Positions 1-3,736 of a stretch of DNA of 6,238 nucleotides are shown here, piece after piece (the first letter of the stretch is position 1; every line of letters starts with the position of its first letter). The notes under the pieces were generated by a model that saw only the letters and a program-made list of their open reading frames with translations, was not told where the DNA came from and searched no databases. The translations under genes and the position numbers were made by a program. This stretch comes from Promethearchaeia archaeon (GTDB lineage: Archaea; Asgardarchaeota; Lokiarchaeia; Sigyniarchaeales; SOKP01), in the NCBI GenBank assembly GCA_029856445.1, contig JAHQWY010000225.1, forward strand, positions 1 through 6,238, written 5' to 3'.

Positions 1-134
1 TCTTTATTCAATGGTTTAAAATAATCATCCCATTTTTTCTTAAGGCGATAGGATTGTGTTTTAACTATATTTGAAAGTTTATAAACGACATCTAAAAGCT
101 TTTTTAAGAATTCTTCTTCAGAAACTTCAGTCAT
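1..134 (-). CDS. N-terminal fragment of an unrecognised small helical protein (cut by window edge)
   Basis: An open frame runs from an ATG at 134 leftward off the window without a stop, giving 44 complete codons. The peptide begins MTEVSEEEFLKKLLDVVYKL and continues with SNIVKTQSY and a basic stretch, then KKKWDDYFKPLNK. It is charged and probably alpha-helical, with no signal peptide, membrane segment or cysteine motif in the visible part. An AAGGT motif about nine bases before the ATG could serve as a ribosome binding site. A second ATG four bases upstream is out of frame and meets a stop at once, so 134 is the sensible start. I do not recognise the family and propose no function. It is transcribed divergently from the VOC gene across about 300 bases. 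That it is a real gene is inferred from the uninterrupted frame, the codon composition and the ribosome-binding-like motif. Confidence 0.6.
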   Translation of the reverse strand, partial: MTEVSEEEFLKKLLDVVYKLSNIVKTQSYRLKKKWDDYFKPLNK

Positions 135-437
135 GCATTAAGTACCTTACCCTTATTACTTGGGTTTTTTTTAATTAATTAATATTAGAATCCAAAAATT
201 TTAAACTTTAGATAAAAACTTTAAGTGAAATGTGAATAGAAAAATATTTCCTTTCAATTAAAATCAAAAATATGTAATGTCGAGAGCTTAAACACATCCT
301 TTATTATTATTTAATTCCACCCAAAAGTCAAGCTTAATTTATAGTATAAAATAACTAAGTGAAAAATTATCTAAAAGATGCTAAATAAAAATATATTAAC
401 CATTTGTATTTAAATAAATTTGTAAAGATTGGGAAAA
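135..437. other. AT-rich intergenic region between divergent genes
   Basis: About 300 bases with no credible coding frame on either strand; the ATGs present are followed by stops within a few codons. It should contain the promoters of both the leftward gene at 134 and the rightward VOC gene. Visible structure is limited. There is a weak ACCC/GGGT inverted repeat (149-165) running into a T8 tract (165-172), the 12-base AT palindrome TTAATTAATTAA (171-182), and several TATA-like stretches. None is distinctive enough to assign a regulator. Confidence 0.6.
387..397 (+). promoter_or_regulatory. Possible TATA box of the VOC gene
   Basis: AAAATATATTA lies about 40-50 bases before the ATG at 438. 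If transcription starts about 25 bases downstream of the box, the leader would be roughly 20 bases. The region is so AT-rich that other boxes (for example around 338-352) are also possible. Confidence 0.3.
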
Positions 438-824
438 ATGGAAATTGAACATATTGGTATAGGATACAATTCAGAAGAAGAGGCGGATAAATTTTTTATT
501 GGTTTACTAGGTTTGAAAAAAACCAGATCGAAGTCTGTGTCAGAAGATATGATGAAGAAATTTTTTAATGTAAATAGAGATTGTAAATTTATCATATATG
601 GAAATAAAGATTCAAATTTTGAAGTATTCATAACTAATGACAATAGTAAAGTAAAAGATGTTTATACTCATTCTTGTCTATTAGTAGAACATCGAGATGA
701 TTTTGTGGATAAAGCTTCTTCAATGGGATATGATATAGTAAAGGTTCCAAGAAAAGATAGTGATACTTACTATCTTTTTATCAGAGATAGATTCCATAAT
801 CTATATGAAATAAAAGAAAAATAA
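438..824 (+). CDS. VOC (glyoxalase/bleomycin-resistance/dioxygenase fold) family protein, glyoxalase I-like
   Basis: A 128-residue single-domain protein with the two beta-alpha-beta-beta-beta modules of the vicinal oxygen chelate fold. Module one starts MEIEHIGIGY with the helix EEADKFFIGLLGL; module two starts with THSCLLVEH and ends DRFHNLYEIKEK. The expected metal ligands are all present: H5, E62 (in NFEVFI), H78 and E124. This His-Glu-His-Glu set is the one used by Ni/Zn glyoxalase I of about the same length; methylmalonyl-CoA epimerases usually have Gln at the second position. The substrate cannot be read from sequence, and glutathione is not expected in most archaea, so lactoylglutathione lyase is not a safe name. 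The ATG at 438 is chosen over an in-frame TTG at 429 because HIGIG normally lies at the extreme N-terminus; neither start has a strong Shine-Dalgarno motif. The gene converges on the Nudix gene with only 13 bases between stops. Confidence 0.85.
   Translation: MEIEHIGIGYNSEEEADKFFIGLLGLKKTRSKSVSEDMMKKFFNVNRDCKFIIYGNKDSNFEVFITNDNSKVKDVYTHSCLLVEHRDDFVDKASSMGYDIVKVPRKDSDTYYLFIRDRFHNLYEIKEK
808..824 (-). terminator. Possible T-tract terminator for the phosphoesterase-Nudix transcript
   Basis: Read on the minus strand, the sequence just past the Nudix stop is TTATTTTTCTTTTATTT, with runs of five and four T. Archaeal RNA polymerase commonly terminates on such T-rich tracts. The tract lies inside the 3' end of the opposing VOC gene, because only 13 bases separate the two stops. 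Confidence 0.35.
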
Positions 825-837
825 TCGATAACTAAAT

Positions 838-1278
838 TTATTTCAAACTATTTAAGATTCCGGAGTTTTCTATTATCTCTTTATGATCAAAGGCTAATTT
901 CAAAGATTGGATTCTTGATAATGGAATAATCTCCAATGCAGCTGCGTCATCCTTAGCTTTTGGTTTCTCTTCATCTGTTAGTGGTTCACAAAGAAAGGCA
1001 ATAGTAATATTATGTCCTCTTGGATCCCGTTTAGGATCTGAAAAAACACCAATAAGTTTAATTATTTTTATATTAATATTAGTTTCCTCTTTGGCTTCAC
1101 GAATGCACGCTTTTTCGACTGTCTCACCCACATCTACAAAACCACCGGGTAAAGCTAGTTCTCCCTGAAAAGGTGGATTCTTACGACGAATAAGGATAAG
1201 ATCTTTTTTATTGTTTAGTAGAATAACAGCATCCACAGTAATTAATGGCGTAATTGGTTTTGGCATCAAATTATTCAT
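838..1278 (-). CDS. Nudix hydrolase, ADP-ribose pyrophosphatase type (COG1051-like)
   Basis: A 146-residue Nudix protein. The Nudix box spans residues 46-68: G46, E52, R60-E61 and E64-E65 match GX5EX7REUXEEXGU and supply the metal-binding glutamates. The late glycine of the box is replaced by N67. Upstream ALPGGFVD and downstream FSDPKRDPRGHNITIAFLCE (79-98) are typical of archaeal and bacterial ADP-ribose pyrophosphatases and the related Nudix domains of NAD metabolism, as is LAFDHKEII near the C-terminus. The expected reaction is Mg-dependent cleavage of ADP-ribose to AMP and ribose 5-phosphate in the cytoplasm; other NDP-sugars or nucleotides cannot be excluded. The ATG at 1278 overlaps the end of the phosphoesterase gene by 8 bases and has a GAGGT motif five bases upstream. 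That favours it over Met5 (1266), which would otherwise also fit. It is translationally linked to the upstream phosphoesterase gene. Confidence 0.9.
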   Translation of the reverse strand: MNNLMPKPITPLITVDAVILLNNKKDLILIRRKNPPFQGELALPGGFVDVGETVEKACIREAKEETNINIKIIKLIGVFSDPKRDPRGHNITIAFLCEPLTDEEKPKAKDDAAALEIIPLSRIQSLKLAFDHKEIIENSGILNSLK

Positions 1279-2092
1279 CCCATACCTCTGATGCTAACAA
1301 ATGCTCTATTCTGGTTTTCCTAGGTCGAATAAATTCTGTGTGGTGTTCTTTACGCTCTAGTAAAAGAGATTTTTCAAGAGTTTTTGAATTAACCATATGT
1401 ACTTCTAAATCACCTTCATCAAGATATATTTGATTAAAGCTAGGTGAATCATCAGCGCGAACTTTATTAGAGGTTGAGGTACCACAGTAAAGAAATGTAG
1501 TACTCGATGAATTTCGCCAAGAAATAGTATAAGCATGAGGAACATGACGATGTCCCATTAAAACCAAATCTATTCCGAATACTTGAGTAAACTCTAGAAT
1601 TTCTCCAGCATCACGAACTGTTGTAAATTTTTGTCCAGACATAGGAATGGGTATTAGGTGATGATGTAATGCAATTACTCGATTTTCTAAATTCTTATTG
1701 AAGCATCTTGCGGCCCAGTCCATTTGCTCATCACCAATCATTCCTTCAGCCATATCATCTTTTGCAGAATTCATCCCAACTATTATTGTATCTTTATCTT
1801 CAAGAATCAATCTTGAGCGTCTTGGACCTATCAATTTTTCAAAAAATATTAAACCTGAATTCTTTGCATCATGGTTGCCCGGTACAGCAAGAAATTTAGT
1901 AATTTTTTTTATCCGTTCTATATAAGGTAGAATTCCTTTAAACTGAATAACTCTGCCCTTATGGATAAGATCACCACTACATATAACGACACCAGGTTGA
2001 GTATCTTTAATATATTCAATTATATTTTCCATATATTCGGGAACAAATTCCGATCCAAAATGTAGGTCGCTTATATGAATGATTTCAACCAA
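1271..2092 (-). CDS. Calcineurin-like metallophosphoesterase (class III cyclic nucleotide phosphodiesterase / Icc-like)
   Basis: A 273-residue protein with the full set of metallophosphoesterase motifs in order: D9-x-H11 in HISDLHFG, G40-D41 in CSGDLIHKG, GNHDA with N73 and H74, the HHH run at 143-145, and GHRH with H181 and H183. These residues form the dinuclear metal centre. Spacing and the early DLH resemble the CpdA/Icc branch of cyclic-nucleotide phosphodiesterases, but the family also cleaves other phosphodiesters and nucleotides, so the substrate stays open. There is no signal peptide or membrane segment, so it is probably cytoplasmic. The start is TTG at 2092; the in-frame upstream stretch to the next stop has no ATG, GTG or TTG, and VEIIHISDLH begins the domain directly. 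A GGTG motif lies seven bases upstream. It is the first gene of an operon with the Nudix gene, which overlaps its last eight bases. The C-terminal ~60 residues are less conserved and family-specific. Confidence 0.9.
   Translation of the reverse strand: MVEIIHISDLHFGSEFVPEYMENIIEYIKDTQPGVVICSGDLIHKGRVIQFKGILPYIERIKKITKFLAVPGNHDAKNSGLIFFEKLIGPRRSRLILEDKDTIIVGMNSAKDDMAEGMIGDEQMDWAARCFNKNLENRVIALHHHLIPIPMSGQKFTTVRDAGEILEFTQVFGIDLVLMGHRHVPHAYTISWRNSSSTTFLYCGTSTSNKVRADDSPSFNQIYLDEGDLEVHMVNSKTLEKSLLLERKEHHTEFIRPRKTRIEHLLASEVWDE
1284..1288 (-). promoter_or_regulatory. Shine-Dalgarno motif of the Nudix gene
   Basis: GAGGT on the minus strand, five bases before the ATG at 1278 and inside the 3' end of the phosphoesterase gene. 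It decides the Nudix start in favour of 1278 over the internal Met codon at 1266 and supports coupled translation of the overlapping pair. Confidence 0.65.
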
Positions 2093-2099
2093 TTTATCG

Positions 2100-2103
2100 C
2101 ACC
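2100..2103 (-). promoter_or_regulatory. Short Shine-Dalgarno-like motif of the phosphoesterase gene
   Basis: GGTG on the minus strand, seven bases before the TTG at 2092. It is short, but it supports the non-ATG start, which is the only one available in the open frame. Confidence 0.4.
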
Positions 2104-2146
2104 AATATTGAAAAAATAGTTTTATTATTATTATGTATTCTTAGAT

Positions 2147-2160
2147 AAAATATAAATTTC
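2147..2160 (-). promoter_or_regulatory. Likely archaeal promoter (BRE/TATA) of the phosphoesterase-Nudix operon
   Basis: On the minus strand GAAATTTATATTTT combines a purine-rich BRE-like start with a TTTATATTTT box. It lies 55-68 bases before the TTG at 2092, so a transcription start about 25 bases downstream would give a leader of some 30 bases. No other candidate in this gap is as well placed. Confidence 0.45.
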
Positions 2161-2267
2161 TATTATTTTTGTAGATTATCTGAAATTACTAAGTTTTCCA
2201 AACAACTCTAACAAATAAAAAGTAATAGTCATTTTACTTGATTAAAAATAGATCAAAAATCTTAATT

Positions 2268-2288
2268 AAAACTCTCTACATTAAGAGA
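2268..2288 (-). terminator. Possible hairpin plus T-tract terminator after the zinc-ribbon gene
   Basis: Seven bases after the TAA at 2295, the minus strand can form a five-pair stem TCTCT/AGAGA (2284-2288 with 2273-2277) with a six-base loop, followed by G and T4. A T5 tract follows farther on, near 2255. The stem is short, and in archaea the T tracts may matter more than the hairpin. Confidence 0.3.
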
Positions 2289-2294
2289 TTCTAA

Positions 2295-2444
2295 TTAATT
2301 ATTGAGATTTTGTTGTATTTTACGCCTTTTCTCTAATGCTAAAAGAATATTCTTATTATTACAATCAAAACATATCCCATCAACATTGATATAACGTAAA
2401 CCTCCGCATTGGGGGCAATTAAACTCTTTATATAAAGTTTTCAT
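2295..2444 (-). CDS. Small four-cysteine zinc-ribbon-like protein, 49 residues
   Basis: A short open frame lies between the radical SAM and phosphoesterase genes. The peptide starts MKTLYKEFNCPQCGGLRYIN, then VDGICFDC, and ends in a basic, probably helical tail LALEKRRKIQQNLNN. C10-x2-C13 (CPQCGG) and C25-x2-C28 (CFDC) with an 11-residue spacer make a compact single-metal zinc knuckle/ribbon. Support for a real gene is direct: an ATG at 2444, a TAGGAG motif ten bases upstream, an upstream TATA box, and an uninterrupted frame with structured cysteine spacing. The family is unknown; such small ribbons often bind nucleic acid or act as accessory subunits, but no target can be named. It lies 137 bases downstream of the radical SAM gene on the same strand. 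An alternative, less likely reading is a cysteine-rich precursor peptide modified by that enzyme. Confidence 0.8.
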   Translation of the reverse strand: MKTLYKEFNCPQCGGLRYINVDGICFDCNNKNILLALEKRRKIQQNLNN

Positions 2445-2454
2445 ATTCTTTTTT

Positions 2455-2460
2455 CTCCTA
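2455..2460 (-). promoter_or_regulatory. Shine-Dalgarno motif of the small zinc-ribbon gene
   Basis: TAGGAG on the minus strand, ten bases before the ATG at 2444. It is among the best ribosome-binding motifs in the window and is a main reason to accept the short gene. Confidence 0.65.
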
Positions 2461-2540
2461 AATTTGTAATTTGATTCTATATATTTCCTCTTTTCTTTAA
2501 TTATTAGAAAAAGTTAAGAGTTTTAAGGTCTCTCATCATA

Positions 2541-2548
2541 TTATATAA
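2541..2548 (-). promoter_or_regulatory. Candidate TATA box of the small zinc-ribbon gene
   Basis: The minus strand reads CTTTATATAATA, with TTATATAA as the core. A start about 25 bases downstream would leave a leader of roughly 75 bases. A second candidate, GAAATATATAGA at 2476-2487, would place the start almost on the Shine-Dalgarno motif, so the upstream box seems more workable. The core directly abuts the 14-bp palindrome at 2549-2562. Confidence 0.4.
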
Positions 2549-2562
2549 AGACTATATAGTCT
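2549..2562. repeat. Perfect 14-bp palindrome AGACTATATAGTCT, possible operator
   Basis: The sequence equals its own reverse complement over 14 bases. It sits immediately upstream of the TATA core of the zinc-ribbon gene and about 20 bases past the radical SAM stop. A further half-site, TAGACT at 2573-2578, pairs with AGTCTA at 2558-2563, so three related hexamers lie within 30 bases. Position and symmetry suit a dimeric regulator that blocks or helps TBP/TFB. A transcript hairpin is the alternative. Confidence 0.45.
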
Positions 2563-2581
2563 ATATATATAGTAGACTCTT

Positions 2582-3697
2582 TTATATATGACTATTGAAA
2601 ACTTTCTTTTCTTTCCTACCAGCCAGATAAAGAATACAACATCCTGGACATATTGACATAAACTTGTTTTTTAGCATGTAAACTCGAAATTTTTGAAATT
2701 TATCCCCATTCCAGATATCTTTGAAGTCATGTTCATGTAAGTTACCCATTACAAGATCATAGTAAACGTGACAGGGAGCTAAATCTCCATTGGCAGTAAT
2801 ATCTACTGAAAACCAAGGGACCAAACAGCTATCATACTTGTCAGTCATATTTTCCCAATCTGCGTTTATGTAGGCAGACAGGTTTTCTGGAGAAAAAGTT
2901 GGAGGTAATAGTAAAATATTCTTTCCAAGTGATCTCAAGGTTTTATAGACTTTTTTTACCTGTTGTGCTAACTCTATTGTATTCATCTCATTAAAATCAT
3001 TTGGAGAACGTAATGCACCCCGCCAATATCTTTCGCTATGGAGATTAAATTCAGATTTAATGAAGTTTGAATAAGATTCGCCCATTTCGGCAGTTAAGAA
3101 ATTCTCCATTTGAATTGATACTCTATCAATGACCGAAAGATTAAGCTCTTCTAAGAAGAATTGTTCAATTGATAAATAATTTTTAGGAGTGATGGTATAT
3201 ATAATATCCATGAAAGGAGTCTGCTTTCCACTTTTTAATTTTTCTTTATAAAGTGTTTCAATACCATCCATAGCTTTATCATAACTCCCTATACCTCGCT
3301 GAGCATCGTTTATTTCGCGAGGACCATCAATGGAGACTCTCACAGAATCAAAGCCTGTTCTTACGAGCATGGATGCATGTTCTGATAACATTGTTCCATT
3401 TGTAGGAGTGTCAATAATTGAACCCAATCCTTTTACTGTAAGAATTAATTCCTCCAATTGTGGATATAGGAAGGGTTCTCCACCAAATAGACTATAAAAT
3501 GGTTTAACGGAAGATAAGTAATGTAAAACAGGTTTTAATATTTCAAAATCTAGAACTTTAGGTTTTGTTGGTGGTTTTGCGTTAGAATAACATCCTGTTT
3601 CACCCCAATAATAACACATTTTACACCGAAGGTTGCATGCTTCCGTCAATTGGAGTGTTATACTACGAGGTAAATTACTTGTTTGTTTAAGTGGCAC
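2582..3697 (-). CDS. Radical SAM protein with reduced SPASM/Twitch-like C-terminal domain
   Basis: A 371-residue enzyme. The radical SAM core starts at about residue 11 with ITLQLTEACNLRCKMCYYWG; C21, C25 and C28 form the CxxxCxxC site of the SAM-binding [4Fe-4S] cluster. GGEP (72-75) binds the SAM amino group, and RVSIDG (120-125) is a typical later strand. The C-terminal part has C291, G304 and C309 (NGDLAPC) and C350-PGC-C354. These are enough ligands for one auxiliary cluster, fewer than the seven of a full SPASM domain, so Twitch-like is the better term. The family installs modifications on peptides or small molecules or matures enzymes; the substrate is not identifiable here. The start is GTG at 3697, because a stop lies three codons upstream in frame and the ATG at 3699 is out of frame. 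It follows alaS after 39 bases without a clear promoter, suggesting co-transcription. It contains an extra cysteine, C36, after the core motif. Confidence 0.9.
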   Translation of the reverse strand: MPLKQTSNLPRSITLQLTEACNLRCKMCYYWGETGCYSNAKPPTKPKVLDFEILKPVLHYLSSVKPFYSLFGGEPFLYPQLEELILTVKGLGSIIDTPTNGTMLSEHASMLVRTGFDSVRVSIDGPREINDAQRGIGSYDKAMDGIETLYKEKLKSGKQTPFMDIIYTITPKNYLSIEQFFLEELNLSVIDRVSIQMENFLTAEMGESYSNFIKSEFNLHSERYWRGALRSPNDFNEMNTIELAQQVKKVYKTLRSLGKNILLLPPTFSPENLSAYINADWENMTDKYDSCLVPWFSVDITANGDLAPCHVYYDLVMGNLHEHDFKDIWNGDKFQKFRVYMLKNKFMSICPGCCILYLAGRKEKKVFNSHI

Positions 3698-3736
3698 ATT
3701 AGATCACTCAGATAATATCTTTAGTACTTCGAATTA

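Noticed and set aside
149..172. ACCC/GGGT inverted repeat followed by T8, resembling an intrinsic terminator on the plus strand
   Set aside because: The stem is only four pairs with a nine-base loop and there is no plus-strand gene upstream in the window for it to terminate. It lies just upstream of a minus-strand start, so the T run may simply be AT-rich leader or promoter DNA.
429..431. TTG at 429 as an upstream start for the VOC protein
   Set aside because: It would add only three residues before the ATG at 438, has no better ribosome binding site, and the metal-binding H5 fits the family's usual position with the ATG start.
410..643. Minus-strand open frame of 77 codons opposite the VOC gene
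   Set aside because: It is antisense to a well-supported VOC domain with all metal ligands, shows no recognisable motif, and reads as a low-complexity Phe/Ser/Ile-rich shadow.
1698..1925. Two plus-strand open frames (1698-1925 and 1708-1899) opposite the phosphoesterase
   Set aside because: Both lie wholly inside the conserved metallophosphoesterase core on the other strand and have no ribosome binding site or domain features.
2119..2134. Short TTA triplet repeat before the phosphoesterase gene
   Set aside because: Only about four units in very AT-rich DNA, as expected by composition.
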